A DNA stretch of 64,000 bases from the NCBI GenBank assembly GCA_000181795.3, contig CM012953.1:11109831-11173830 (forward strand), in the 5' to 3' direction. Within the stretch, counting starts at the first letter, position 1. Each line of letters starts with the position of its first letter. This DNA is from Trichinella spiralis. Its lineage: Eukaryota; Nematoda; Enoplea; Trichinellida; Trichinellidae. This document shows, piece by piece, positions 17,065 to 29,138 of this stretch. The notes below the pieces were generated by a model. The model was not told where the DNA came from. It did no database searches and saw only the letters and a list, made by a program, of their open reading frames with translations. Made by a program: the position numbers and the translations under genes.

Positions 17065-17850
17065 TTAAGATTGCTGCACTTGATTTCCAGCTTGTTTTCT
17101 TTTTTCACTGTAGTACTGCTTTATCGCTGCAGTTCTCTTTTTCACCTTTTCATCCAAACGTTGCTTCCGGGAAAGTCTGAAGTTGTGAAACTTTGACTTC
17201 GTTGCTGCGCCTCTGTTTCGTGTCTGAAGTACACAGTCGTCGTCTGCGGGATAGATATATCGGATTTTTGAGCCCCTTAAGTAGAGCATATCTACTTTCG
17301 TGATTGAACCATTTTTAGTAATGAAACTTGCATCTTTGCATATTAAATTCATGTCGTTGTCGAAGTGTTGTAAATTCCCAATGGCTGAACTATTTTCATT
17401 CAATTCCACTACGATTTTTTTTCCAATCATGCAAATAAAATACGGTTTCAGCGCTGACTTTTTCAATTCTGCCTTTGCCTTTTTAGTAGCGTACGATTGC
17501 TGAAGTAATCGACGAACATCCTGAAAATAGAAGCGTTGAATGGAATCAGCAGAAATAAAAAGCGTGAACATAGAAGAAAACCAAATGACATCATATACCT
17601 ATACATATACATTGTAATGCTGTACAATATATTCAACAAATAAAAACACAAAATAAGTATTTTCTAATTGAGAAAATATCATGAGAGTTAACAGCTCATA
17701 AGTACATGTAATTATTGGTGATGAACAATAACTTGAAAGAAATTTGCAATGCCAAAGTCTCGGATTTAATGAACAAGCCGAAATTTATTTTATTTTCTAA
17801 CAGTGCAATATAAAGCATTTGTTTTATACCTTCTGGGATATTTCTTCCAT
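17065..17850 (-). CDS. Sm-fold (LSM10/SmD3-like) RNA-binding protein with basic tail
   Basis: Two exons, 17850-17830 (MEEISQK) and 17520-17065, are joined in phase 0 across a 309-bp intron (AAG|GTATAA, TTTTCAG|GATG). They give 158 residues. Residues from about 33 to 97 fit an Sm domain: the Sm1 part has GNLQHFDNDMNL with the Asp-x-Met-Asn core, and the Sm2 part has YLRGSKIRYI. The RGSKIR motif is typical of SmD3, and the following PADDD recalls LSM10. Unlike classic Sm proteins it has a charged 30-residue N-terminal arm and a 55-residue Lys/Arg-rich tail. A snRNP or other RNA-related role is inferred from the fold; the exact member is not settled. An AG 18 bases upstream of the ATG (ATTTTAG|GTTCATT) could be a cis or trans splice acceptor. 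Confidence 0.75.
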
Positions 17851-18224
17851 AAAGTACTCAAATGAACCTAAAATTGGAAACAGATCAAAACAGCATAAAT
17901 CAACAAGACGCCAAGAAAGAATACTTAAAAGAGATAATTAAGTAGCTTGCACTGTAATTTACTTTCCTTCTACAAATATTATTAAGATTAATAATTTATT
18001 TTAATGTAATAAAAAAATTAATATAGAGACGAGCAATTTTATAGGATAATATTTTGTAAAGCAGTTTTATTACATTATTTTTAATAGTACTTACATTTAT
18101 TTTATAATACAGTATATACACTTTTTTAAATTAGTTGTTCAACTTTGATATTTCATAATTTATTATCTAATATTAATATGGAAGTTGTGTTTTTACGTAA
18201 ATATGTTTGTAGATTTCTTTTGTG

Positions 18225-20124
18225 ATGCTTCGCCTACACGGTTGCCGCATGCCATTATTTTTGGTGCATAAAAGTAGATGTTTTTCTGTATTCAATGATC
18301 CAGAGGATGAGCATTTTTGCAAAGAGCCGGTTTATCCAAAACTGGTGACTCCAGTAAACTGCAAAACTATACAAGCCGTAATTAGGGATAGAAAGGTAAA
18401 TTAGCAGCGGTTCAACTTAAAAAAAAATAATTTCATATTTGTGATTAAAAGAATTGAATCTGAATGATTAGAATAAAAATGAATATCTGAATGTTTGCTA
18501 TAGGAGTTTGCTGAACTTGTAAAATCTATTCCCGATGCACCATCGAAAATTCACATTGTTAGTCCAGTTGAAAGGGCTTGGTCTACTGCTGAATTAAGAT
18601 GGCATAGGTTTATGTTACTTCTTACTTACTTGTAGATATCTTACTTAAGTGTAGGTGATAATTTTTAGACCATGGATGAAGCCGTTGATTGAACCTCGAA
18701 AAATTTACAAACTTGCATGTCCACCTGCTCATTACAATGCACTACCTTTTTATAAGTATGTGACAAAAACATGCACAGTTGAAGGGCTTCCAAAATTTTA
18801 CGACAACGTCGAAGTGAATGATGCGATTCAAGAATTCAAAGTATATTCATGTTTTAAATGTTCGAATAAGAAATATAAAAAATATGTGAAATCATTTTTA
18901 GAAAATTTTTGTTGACAATCTGTGCGTAGAGATGAATAGATTGCAAAGCGATATTCAGTGTACGCAAGGTTCTTCGGTCGAAAGTCGTGATATGGCTAGT
19001 CAGCGCTTTTTAGACCAAATAATTCATGCTTCTATTTTACTTTTTTCTCCATCTAGAATCTATTTGGCCAATGCTCAGGTTAATTTTATAATACTGGAGC
19101 AGGGGGATTAAATGAGTCTTTTAAACGTGAAAAACTGCAGGTAGATCGTGATTCGCCGTGTGAAGCTTTTTGGATTAGAAGTGGGTTCTCTTCCAAACAA
19201 AATGATGAAGAAGCTGACATGGAGAACATCTACGGCAAAGGTGCTGGAAATGTTGCGTTTTGCTACAGAGAACAAGTGTGCACTCAAATTAGAACAACTT
19301 ATCCACTTTCTGCGGTATTAGCGACGAGAAAGCTTTAAAGTAAAATTAGAGAAAAGGATTTTTTTCAGTTTATATCTCCTGACGACCCATTATGTTCATC
19401 CTCGATTGACAAGTTTGCAGTCGATCCACAATTAATTGGTATGCAATCAGATAGTCGGCATTTGCGTATGGTACCAGGTAAAGCTGAACGAAGTAATATA
19501 TATATATTGGAGTGAAAAAAAATATTTTCAAATAAAAGGATTCGAATATGGAGATGATCAAGAATTTGGCCTAGTGACAACTCGGACATTTGGTGACGTT
19601 TATACGAAAATGATCCAATGGGAAGCTGAACAGGAAGAACTACACGAATGCTTAATTTCTGTCGGCATTGCTACAAACTTTGCTTGGCTCATTTCACAGG
19701 CGCACTATTTGGGTGAGTTTTGGATGGAAATTTCATACGCAATCAGTTAGTTAATTGGCTAATTGCTAAATTAATTTCAACAGGATTCAATCAGTACAAC
19801 GATATCACTTATCCACTGGTTGCACAGACTATTGTCACCGATTTGAGAATGTGGTACTTTTTTGCGTATCAGTTGAATACGCTGCGTTTGATGGATCCTT
19901 GGGATGAAAGTATTCTGCCGAACAATGTTTGTTGGTACCAGGGTCCGGTGAAATTGTTCGACGATTTTGACGGATCAGTATTTACAAATTTTAATGACGA
20001 AGTTGTTTTGTTGTGTTTAAAATTTCTGTTAAACAAACCCAACGAATGTATTCAAACCAATTTGAGACCGTATCTAACAAAGCGACCTGCGTATGCTTCA
20101 ATTTACAAAGATTCATTCAAATAG
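18225..20124 (+). CDS. MRPS30: Mitochondrial ribosomal protein mS30 (mL65)
   Basis: Component of the animal mitochondrial ribosome (mS30, renamed mL65, large subunit). Eight exons: 18225-18395, 18504-18607, 18669-18840, 18902-19078, 19141-19314, 19369-19477, 19539-19712 and 19784-20124. All junctions are GT-AG with matching phases, giving 473 residues (human about 439). The N-terminus is short and basic with Cys/Arg, suiting a mitochondrial targeting peptide. The best match to human MRPS30 is at the C-terminus, where AYQLNTLRL, NVCW and FNDEVVLLCLKFLLNKP align with human YQLNTLAL, NICW and FNDDVLLQIVHFLLNRP. The N-terminal part holds SPVERAW and RKIYKLA. The start is the first ATG; an AG 12 bases upstream (TTTGTAG|ATTTC) could be a splice acceptor. 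Its 3' end faces dUTPase with only 137 bp between stop codons. Confidence 0.9.
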
Positions 20125-20201
20125 TAAATTTGCGTAGAAATATAGAGAATTTAGTTGTTTGGAATTTTTGAAACGAATGAAAACAAAAATTCAAAATGTA
20201 T

Positions 20202-20207
20202 AATAAA
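20202..20207 (+). terminator. Poly(A) signal of mS30
   Basis: AATAAA on the plus strand, 78 bases after the mS30 stop codon. It lies within the presumed 3' UTR of the opposing dUTPase gene. Confidence 0.5.
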
Positions 20208-20226
20208 TTTGCATATTATTTAATAA

Positions 20227-20232
20227 TTTATT
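20227..20232 (-). terminator. Poly(A) signal of dUTPase
   Basis: AATAAA on the minus strand, 30 bases past the dUTPase stop codon. Together with the mS30 signal at 20202 it implies that the two mRNAs end within, or overlap by, a few tens of bases. Confidence 0.5.
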
Positions 20233-20261
20233 AATAATAGTAGAAGTGGAAAAGTTATAGT

Positions 20262-20771
20262 TTATTTGCCAGTGGAACCGAATCCGGCTGTTCCACGTTC
20301 CGTGTTGTCAAGATGAGATTCTTCGACAATATTTGGCAAAGCGATTCGTTCACATATCAGTTGAGCAATTCGATCACCACGTTTCACGTGAAAATCTTGG
20401 TCGCCAAAATTGAAAACAATTACTCCAACATTGCCCCTGTAATCTGCATCTACAACGCCCGCGCCGATGTCGATGCCGTGCTTCAAAGCCAAGCCAGATC
20501 GAGGTGCAATGCGACCATAGCAGCCGACAGGAACAGCAATTTGAATGTCAGTCATGCAAAGGACGCGGCCTTTACAGTAAAATAAGACAGAGAGTAAGTG
20601 AAAAAATATATGTAATATGGTAATTAATAAGATAAACAAACCTTTCGTTGGAACGCAGTAATCGTAGGCGCTGTATAAATCAAATCCGGCAGCAGATTGT
20701 GAACCTTTAGAAGGTGCTGTGGCGTATTGGCTGAGTTTTGCAAATTTAAGCGTTTCTGTTGAGTTTTCCAT
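20262..20771 (-). CDS. DUT: dUTP diphosphatase (dUTPase)
   Basis: Hydrolyses dUTP to dUMP and pyrophosphate, keeping uracil out of DNA and supplying dUMP for dTTP synthesis. Two exons, 20771-20642 and 20569-20262, flank a 72-bp intron (AAAG|GTTTGT, TGTAAAG|GCCGC) and encode 145 residues, the usual size of a trimeric dUTPase subunit. All five family motifs are visible: [22 protein letters not shown] with the catalytic-site Ser-Gly, [12 protein letters not shown] with the catalytic Asp and Tyr, [11 protein letters not shown], and V the C-terminal [10 protein letters not shown] arm. Because the intron has no in-frame stop, unspliced reading stays open and inserts a hydrophobic stretch that is not part of the protein. 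No targeting peptide is visible, so this is probably a nuclear/cytosolic form. Confidence 0.97.
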   Translation of the reverse strand: MENSTETLKFAKLSQYATAPSKGSQSAAGFDLYSAYDYCVPTKGLFILLITILHIFFHLLSVLFYCKGRVLCMTDIQIAVPVGCYGRIAPRSGLALKHGIDIGAGVVDADYRGNVGVIVFNFGDQDFHVKRGDRIAQLICERIALPNIVEESHLDNTERGTAGFGSTGK

Positions 20772-21751
20772 TTTAAGTGGAACAAAGGATTAAAGAAACT
20801 TCAATCACTGATTAACAACAACTAAACTAGAAAGTAAAACAGTGCATTCAAGTATCAAAGAAATTCTTCCAACTTTTTATGCAATATTATAAAACTGAAT
20901 GCAATTATTCATAAAATATTATTAATGACTTATTTATTATAATTTTCAATTTTAATATTTTCACTTAAAGAAATAAATTTTACAATAAAAATGTAATTGT
21001 TCGTGGTAAACAGTACAATTCTCGAATTATTCGACAAATAATAAAATAAATTATTCTTAATGACCTAACAACACACAGTTTAAAGTGCAAAAAACGTAAG
21101 GTACAAATTTCAAATTAAAAAAAAATCAAGTCCGGTATGACAGTGATCAGAAGAAGTTAAATTTTTAAAAAAATTTGTCAGTTTCTTCTAATGTCACTTT
21201 CATTACTTTTAAATTGTTTTAAAATTACTTAAAAAATGTCTTTTATAACTGTTATGCATCTACTGCATTCTTTGCAAAATGTGCTACTTTACTAATTGTC
21301 GTGTAAAGAATGCTGTTTTACGTACGATATTTTCAAATGTGAAATTGCTTTGTCACATACGACATGTATCTGGTTGTTTCTAATACATTTGAGTTTTGAA
21401 ATTTTTTTTTAATATTTAACCGAGTAAATTCTTGAAGTTCTGTTAAGGATATTCTATCATTGCAAAGTATCGTTTAGAAATTCGTTGAGAAAGTTAGATC
21501 TTCTGTTCTGTTCTGTTGTGATAAATAAAGAAACCAAACAGAGCTTCATTTAAATGAAAATGCATAATATTACAAAAAACTGTGTGCGATATTTGTGTTT
21601 TAATTGAAAAAAAGAAGAACGCAACAATCATACAGTACTTTAAAAATGTGTATTAATGATTTGCAAGTTTGTTTATGCATACTGTCATTACTGTGAATGT
21701 GCGTCCCAGTCATTTCAAACGTCGTTGCTTTCATTTGGGACAGCTAGCGAG
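20772..21751. other. Spacer between dUTPase and LASP (divergent promoters)
   Basis: About 1 kb of AT-rich sequence between the divergent starts of dUTPase and LASP. It must contain both 5' ends. I see no canonical TATA box. Short open frames do not resemble proteins. Confidence 0.5.
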
Positions 21752-24700
21752 ATGATGGCTCCAAGTAAATGCGCTCGCCCAGATTGCGGCAAAACTGTCT
21801 ATCCGATGGAGGAGCTGAAATGTTTGGATCAGGTAATGAAGGGCTTTCTCTTTTGGCATTTCAGTTATTTACGTGCCAATCAGTGACGAGGTTGTTTGAA
21901 AATGCAAGTGAAAAAAATTAGGTGTGGCACAAGCAGTGCTTTCGTTGCACGGCGTGCAATATGGTGTTGACGATGAAAAATTACAAAGGTTACGAAAAGC
22001 AGCCATACTGTGAAGCGTGAGTGTTTTCGCGTGTATTTTGGCAGGTCGAATTTAGAATTTAGAATATACATTTTCAGCCACTACCCGAAAACCAAAGCGT
22101 CAGTGGTAGCGGACACACCGGAGATGAGACGACTTCAAGAAAACACGAAAAATCAGAGCTTGGTAAAAAAGAATTATTTTTTGTTTTCTCGTTGAAATTC
22201 TTTGCTCTACTGTTCTTGGGGTTGTTCTAGTTGAATGTTGGGTAGTTGATGATGATAATAATTATTATTATTGCGCTGTAGCGAGCGTGTTGGAAAAGCG
22301 GTGATGCATCGGAATGTGCCAACTCGTTTCCGTCGATTCGAACGCGTTTGTTTTGCTCGCTTTCAGAGTTTGCAATGCGCAACTTGTTGGGGAATTTGTT
22401 TTATCATCAAACCAGGTTCCACCAACGCCTGCGCGATCATGCTAACGCTTGCTAAGTCGCCAAGAAGCGCCGCCGCTATTGCTACTGCTTTTTGCGCGCG
22501 TGTGAGTTATTTTTTGTTAGCTGACCACAAAAATTGGTCGCCACAAATAATGTATATAAATGTGATTTGGAATTTCATGTATGTGGTGGTGGTGGTATGG
22601 AATGTGAACTGGTTGATTTGGAAAATTAATTTAGTCAACGATATACATATATAAATAAGTTCATTTTCCAATTTGGCAACGTGTGTGTGTGTGAAATGAT
22701 GCACCGGAAACACGGTTAGTGTTAGATTTCACAGTGTTTCACGCGGTTGACACTGGCCAGGTCAGCAGGCAGCTCTAGTTGCATTGACCGGTGCACACAG
22801 GCGGATGAATAATTTGAAATTGTTGGACAAGAAGAAGAGCAAACAGTTAGTTAATTGATTGGGACCAATCCAACTTGTTGGAACGTTTGAAACTGCCTCC
22901 GGTGATTGGCGGCCTTGGCCATCACTTGGCTCCAAGTGTGAAAAAGTCACATTTCGAGATGTAATAATCCGGGTGCTGTTTGTTCATCATGTAAGAGCAT
23001 GGGGGGGGGGACAAGAAGCAAAGGGATTTTCCAACTTGGGAACTGTCACCAGCGTGAAGTCGAAGACTCACATTGGTTTGTGAAATTTTTTCTTGCTTGG
23101 AAGAAAAAATAGTAAAAAGTCAAATTTCAAAATTAGTTCAACATTTCAAATTTGGGTCTTTTTCATGTTGTTTGGAAAATTCCAAGTTGAATGCGCATCG
23201 CGTGATGATGCTCTGCGGCCGGTTTTCTGTCCACTTGATTTGAAAAGCAGTGAATTTTCAAGTGACATTTCGCCCACCGTTGAAACTGTATCAAAATAAA
23301 TAATATATTCACTTTTCTATCGCACTTTACACATTTATAATAATATTAATAATGCAGTGAACTTTGCTATGCTTGTTTGTGAAAAGAAATGGGAAAAAAG
23401 CTTTTCCGTTGTTCAAATGCCGACAGCTGCTTTTATTGACTGATTGTTTATTTTTCATCGAGTTGTGTGTAAAATAGAAAATATGCGCACGCATTTCGAG
23501 AAAATTGAAGCAAACATATGAATGAATTCATGATGAATGGTGGTGATTCATTCTCTGGAAACATTTAATTAAAAACAATTTTTGTTATTTCTTCTTCTTG
23601 AACAACAACATTTCAGCGAGATAATTTTCACCAAAATTTTTTTCTTCGATAATCATTCGTTTACTTGTATATGCATTTTTTTTGATATTTTATTCTGTTC
23701 TTTGTGGAAAATTTTTGGATCGATGAAAATCAATACAACAACAAAAACATTACTATTATTATTATTATTATTATCATTTGCGCGTGCGTATTCAGCAGTA
23801 ATGGAGAAACGCTGAATGCCGAGAAGCATTAATCAGTGAAAAGCTGCCAGCCAGTCTTTGTATATTTTGTAATTCTTCACCGAACTGATGAATTTCAGTT
23901 TCTTGGATAATTTCTTTTTTTTCTCTTTTTTCCAACTGAAGCAATATTATTAGAGAAGTTAATTAACCTAGAAAGTTGTGCTCACTGTGTAGAACGGAAT
24001 TAATTGTAAATGAATTGGAACGCGTTTTGACTTGAAAAAAAATTAAACTTTCCTGATAATATTAATTTTTGCAAAATTGACTAGCAAGAATGCAACGAGG
24101 CTGAAGACATTTGAAAATAAAAACTTTATTTCTGCCTGTTCAGTGGAATTAATCTCAATTAAAGTACATTTCTTTGCAACTATTATAGTATTTAGTTGAA
24201 TAGTTGAAATACTCAAACATATCATTCTTGTTCATTTCTAAATGGGGAGGGGGGGGAGGATGGATGCGTGTTCTTTTTATTTTAATTGATGTATTTTTTT
24301 TCTGGAAAAGTGAATTTATAAGTATTCAATCAAAAGCACCTTGCGAAAGAAAATTGAAAACTACTTATTTATTTATTTATTATCATCAGGGAATTTTTTT
24401 TAATTGAATTTGATAATCAAATTTACGATCGATTCTCTTGTGATTCAAAAGTAGTTTGTTTCGGGTATTTTATTTCTCATTTTCTCCAATAAAATCCTAA
24501 TCAGCAGGAGATGGATGTGAGGGATTTGAAGAATTTTTTTTTTCGAATTAAATTTTTGAAAATTTATACCATTGAAATGAGTTGGAATTTCTTTTTCTTT
24601 CTGCGAACGATCCAAAGTAGATAACATTTATCAGATGTTCGTTGGAATAAAACAAGCACTGATGCGCGTTTGATTGATGAATTATTGTTGACATTTTATG

Positions 24701-27060
24701 CCTCACCGGCAAAGGCGCGTGCGTCTGTGCATCACATTTACAAGAGCGAAATGTATTTTTTGTTCAATTTACTTTTCAATGCTGTTTTTAATATTTGATA
24801 TTTAATTCTACTTTATATTTCAAATGAAAAACAGTAGTGCTTTTTTAATGAATAATTTAACGTGTTGAACGTTTTTTTATCTGATTCGATTATATTTTAA
24901 ATTCAATTGTTCATCAATTCCAAACTTGTACTAAACAACAAATTACACAGATACATTTAAAAAATATGTTTGCTACATGTTTCTTTTTTCTATGCTTTTC
25001 TCACTAGTGCAAAAATTGTTCACTAACGTTCGATAAGCTTGATTTGAAATTCTTCTTTGCACGCAAATGTTCCAATTATTTATTTGAAAAACAATGAATT
25101 AATTAATTTTTTTTGTCATATGAATTGTTGTTTGGAAAAGTAACGATTATTCAGTATTCAATCCTTCTTATTATTATTTGTATAATTTAGTCTGCAGTTT
25201 TGTTTTTAAAAATTTATTTTTCTGCAAACGAGAAGTGAAGAGCATTTATTATTTAGCATGTAATCTGAAGGAAAAGGGGAATTGGAACTGTGCTCATCAG
25301 CTTATGCATTTGATTATCTCCTGGCAGTGGGAAAATTTTCTTCTTGTCATAATTTTGATGGACAATTTTTAAAAATACTCTTGACGATCATTAATTGTTT
25401 GTTTGTTTTGTTTGAACAATGAATATATGAAAGAAAAAAAATATTTTTACCGAATATATATATATCTTTGCAAAATGTGAATGCTCATCTGTTGTTGTTG
25501 TTGTTGTGTTTGCGGGCATGAATGATGATGATCATTTTGCTCGAATGAATCCGAGACGGGGCTGCTTGTGTTTTTCCAATGAACTTGCTGAACAGATGCG
25601 CAACGTTTTTGAAAATGACTTTTTGAATTTTTAAAAATATTTTTCATTAAAAATAAAAAATTTAAATGATCATTTTCAAAAAAAAATTTTTTTTCTTAAA
25701 AATATCATGTAGTTTTTTTCTTCACAGCTGCGTGAAAACCAAAATAGAAAAGCTAAATATATATATATATATGTACTTATTTGAATTTGTCTTGTCATGA
25801 TGTCAAATAATTTATGATATTGTTATAAAAAGAACATTGATTCATGCAAATTAATTTTTGTTTAATAAAAGGTTTTTTTTTAATGTTTTTTCATTTTTAT
25901 TGTGCAGATTAAATATCATGAAGAGTATGAGCGAATGATGAAAGGGAAGAAGATTCAGGTGGCTGACGATCCCGAAATACAGCGTCTTTTGAAAAATACT
26001 CAAATTCAATCGAATGTGATTTATCACGGTGATTTGGATCGCAAGGAGACAATGGAACGAATCCGTCCTCCTCTCGAAGAGACGGTGGCGTCGAACATCC
26101 ACAACGCCGCAGGTGTTTTTTGTTGTTTTCATATTCATATTCATATCTGTTGTATGTGATGAAAAAATCAGTGTGTTCAGGAATGACGAACAACAGCAAC
26201 GCTGCAGCACCGACGGCAACTGCGAACAAAGGAACAACCAACGCCGCTTCTTCGCAAGCAGGTGCTGCGACCATTGGTCAGCAGCAGCGACCAGCGGTCA
26301 GTTCTTCGAAAGCGGCCTCGTCACCGTACTCGGCCAAACTGCAACAATCGCCTACACTGATTTACTCTACAGAAAGGGGGGGACGCGGTGAGTTCTTCTT
26401 CTTCTTATTATTATGGAGTATATTTATTATTTGTTCTCATATGTGTATATAAAATTAATTTGTGTTGTGCAGTTGCTCCGCAGTCGCGTGTTGTTGGATC
26501 CATTGATAATTACGACCCGATGAATGGCCAGTGGGGTTCCATAGTGAGCAACCGACAGAATTATAAAATTTGTAAGCTGCATTTCTTCTTCTTATTCTCC
26601 ACAGTGGACAGTTGATTTAATTGTAGCCGATCGTGCAAATTATGGACTATCACCACCGGTTAACACTACTCCTGCACCGGCACAGAATGTGGTCAAGCGT
26701 CGATCTGGTGGCACCGCCGCCTCCAACACTGGCCTCGTTGTCAGAGCTTTGTACGATTACAGCGCCAATGATTCGGATGAGGTATGACGGTCGGATGTGG
26801 TCAGTTTTCATTTGTTTTTCTTTTTTCAATAATTCATACAAAATCAAACCAACAAAAATGATGCATGTATATAAAAACATATGTATTTTTTTGCATATGT
26901 GATTTTTTTTCATTTTAAATTTTTATTCAAGGTTACATTCAAAGAGGGAGATTTGATCATCAACTGTCAGACAGTGGACAAAGGTTGGATGACAGGAACC
27001 GTGCAACGAACCGGTAAATGGGGCATGCTACCGGCTAACTATGTCGAACGGGTGAATTGA
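21752..27060 (+). CDS. LASP1: LIM and SH3 domain protein (LASP, nebulin family)
   Basis: Actin-binding adaptor at muscle and focal contact sites. Eight exons: 21752-21832, 21922-22016, 22078-22162, 25908-26112, 26181-26387, 26473-26571, 26627-26781 and 26932-27060. All phases match, giving 351 residues. A LIM domain spans about residues 7-63 (C7, C12, then [11 protein letters not shown] and PYCEAHYP). It is followed by [10 protein letters not shown], then two nebulin-type segments ([10 protein letters not shown] with [14 protein letters not shown], and [11 protein letters not shown]). A long Ala/Ser/Thr/Gln linker leads to an SH3 domain at about 296-351 ([31 protein letters not shown]). The first zinc pair is C-x4-C rather than the usual C-x2-C. 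A second ATG three bases downstream could be the start. Intron 3 is 3.7 kb and holds a GC-rich island. Confidence 0.95.
22270..23230. other. GC-rich island inside LASP intron 3
   Basis: This part of the 3.7-kb intron is much richer in G and C than flanking introns. A block from about 22282 (after GCTGTAG) to about 22499 (before GTGAGTTA) has exon-like boundaries and stays open in one frame, but I recognise no protein. Farther on are CCAAT (GGACCAATCC) and ATTGG (GTGATTGGCGG) motifs near 22860-22910. An internal promoter for a shorter LASP isoform with alternative first exons is a reasonable guess, not shown. Confidence 0.3.
23232..25907. other. Remainder of LASP intron 3
   Basis: AT-rich intronic sequence with homopolymers, ATT repeats, a G-run near 24245 and a (TA)n tract at about 25757-25772. 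Open frames here are low in complexity. I see no extra LASP exon: exons 3 and 4 join in phase and give a continuous nebulin-type region. Confidence 0.5.
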
Positions 27061-27143
27061 AAAATGGTCCACCTTGAGCAAGAAGAATCCTTTCTTTTTC
27101 TAACGACGCCATGTGACTTCAGTTTTAATTCAAATGTCAATTC

Positions 27144-27175
27144 TTAATAATAATAATAATTATTATTATTATTAA
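27144..27175. repeat. 32-bp perfect palindrome of TAA/TTA triplets in LASP 3' UTR
   Basis: A run of TAA triplets is followed directly by TTA triplets, making a perfect 16+16 inverted repeat 84 bases after the LASP stop codon. Transcribed, it would fold into an AU-only hairpin. It most likely arose from microsatellite expansion. Confidence 0.7.
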
Positions 27176-27384
27176 TTTGAATTTGCTTTCATAAAACTGC
27201 TTCCATTCTCTTTATTTTTTTTAAAGAAATTCTCATTTCACATTTTAGCGACGTTGTTTTTTTTCTTTTTTTTTAAAGATAATATTATTATTATTATTGC
27301 ATATTCTTCTTATTCGCTGCGTTAGACTGTTAGGCACTGACCATGTTAGTTTGTTTTTTTTTCATCTGTCTCTTTCTGTGCAGA

Positions 27385-27390
27385 AATAAA
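27385..27390 (+). terminator. Candidate LASP poly(A) signal
   Basis: AATAAA, 325 bases after the LASP stop codon. A GT-rich stretch (TTTTGTGTTGG) follows about 55 bases later, and a second AATAAA lies at 27453-27458. Confidence 0.4.
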
Positions 27391-27881
27391 TGTCAAATAC
27401 TCTTTAGAGTGGGTAATTGATAAATTTTTGAATTGCGTTTTGTGTTGGAAAAAATAAAAAGTATCTCATGAAATGTGTGAGCATTTTTGAAAATTATTTT
27501 CAAATAAACGTCAGTAATTATTTATCGTTTAATAAATGCACATTAATTAATTTACCATTCGTTGTTACAATGAATTCCTTTTTTTCATTAATACATACAG
27601 TTTTAGTTATTTTAAATGAATTTCAAATTTCAATAATTAATAAGAAGAAGATTTGATCTTGATTTTCATTACAAACGAAAATTCAATTATGCTCCAGATG
27701 GCAAACATATACTGGTTCATTCAAAATGTTTTTTCTTTGACACAGTGGAATCTGTAAAAATTCATATAAACTGAAAATTCAATTTCCATTTTGGTTATTG
27801 ATTTTCGTTTTCTGTTATTGTTTAAAAGTTGTTCATCAGTACAGAATAATAAATGACAGGAGGTGATATGTAATTATACAG

Positions 27882-28275
27882 ATGTACCGAACTGCTGCTG
27901 CTGCCCATCGTGGTGAAGTAGTAATACTTAATTCCACTTTGGACAGTTGGACATTGTTGGCAAAAGGAAAACAGTAATTTCTGATTAAATAAATAATAGT
28001 GAAGTGGATAAATTCTATTTTACGTTCGATATCAACTGACGCTACAGTATTAATTGATCATCAAACTGGCATTAGTCAAAAATGTTCTGCACAACAATTC
28101 AATGGACGACTTTTACAAAAATTATTTCATTCTCTCATTACACATTTCTAAAACTGCACAGTGTGAAAAGCTTTCACTCAAATTATCTTGTCATAGTACT
28201 GTTACACTTTTTACTAATGGAACACTTTTAAAGATTTATCATTATGCTGAATTGTTGAAAATGCTTTCATTCTGA
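27882..28275 (+). pseudogene. Unrecognised exon-like fragments, possibly a broken small gene
   Basis: After an acceptor-like TTATACAG, an ATG opens a frame of 31 codons beginning MYRTAAAAHRGEVVIL and ends at TAA. In the same frame, after two stops, reading resumes at about 28004 (SILRSISTDATVLIDHQTG) and runs to a stop near 28152. A neighbouring frame then continues to a stop at 28275. The residues look protein-like rather than AT-driven, but the parts do not join by normal-sized introns; the first gap would need a 26-bp intron. Either this is a decayed gene or the exon structure is one I could not solve. I recognise no family. Confidence 0.25.
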
Positions 28276-29138
28276 GATAGCGAACTGATAGCAGATGCCC
28301 CGGAGAGTGATTCAAACTATTAACAATCCTCAAATGCCAAACAGTACAAAATGAAGTTTTACTGATTCCAAGAACAAACAACAAAACAATTTTCATTCAG
28401 TATTTTGAATATCGTAAAGCGAAAATATCATAAAAATGATCAAATTCAAAAAAACAACAATAATTTCAATTAATATCAATTATTCAAAGTAACAACTTGC
28501 TTTTCATTTCAAACCCCTACTAAACAATTAGAGATCATTTTAGCACAACTAATTACACAAGATCAAAAGAATGTTGCACACCCTAGCAGGCAATGCATAA
28601 ATGCAAAATTTTCACACGAGCGTTGAAGTGCTCTGGAAATGACAAAACAATTCATATAATGATCAGCAGGATAGGAAATTATCGTTGCAGTCACCATTTA
28701 ACTAAAAAATAAACCTAACTAAGACAAATTTATTTCACCCATGTTTCGATACGACCAAAAAAATTAAAAAACCAATGAGCAATTCATCACATACAACTAT
28801 TTCAACTACTATGATGAAAAAGCTCTCAGAATTACAGTAATACATACAGCATGCACCATGAACCTAAGCATCATATTAATTCAGATCAGAGCATTGAAAA
28901 AATATTAATCTTGCAATATCTATTAAAGTAAACGCTTTTAAAATAATTAATTTTACACATAAATTAACACAAACTGCACTCCAACTGAGAAGTGTGACTT
29001 TTATATATTTCAAGCAAAAGTAACCATTTCGACTTTAAGTCTTATTTCCGTGTTTTTAATCATATAAAATATGTGATAAAACCACATTATGATATAAAAT
29101 TAACATAAATAATTTCAAAACGCTGCACATAACTTACT

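Noticed and set aside
20570-20641. Hydrophobic insert in dUTPase seen if the gene is read without splicing
   Set aside because: The segment is a 72-bp intron with GT-AG ends; removing it restores the normal dUTPase sequence.
25447-25647. Minus-strand frame with a poly-Gln run
   Set aside because: The Gln run comes from a (GTT)n tract in the LASP intron; there is no other protein-like feature.
25909-26274. Minus-strand and alternative plus-strand frames across LASP exons 4 and 5
   Set aside because: These are antisense or out-of-frame readings of real LASP exons, which explain the higher GC content and longer open frames.
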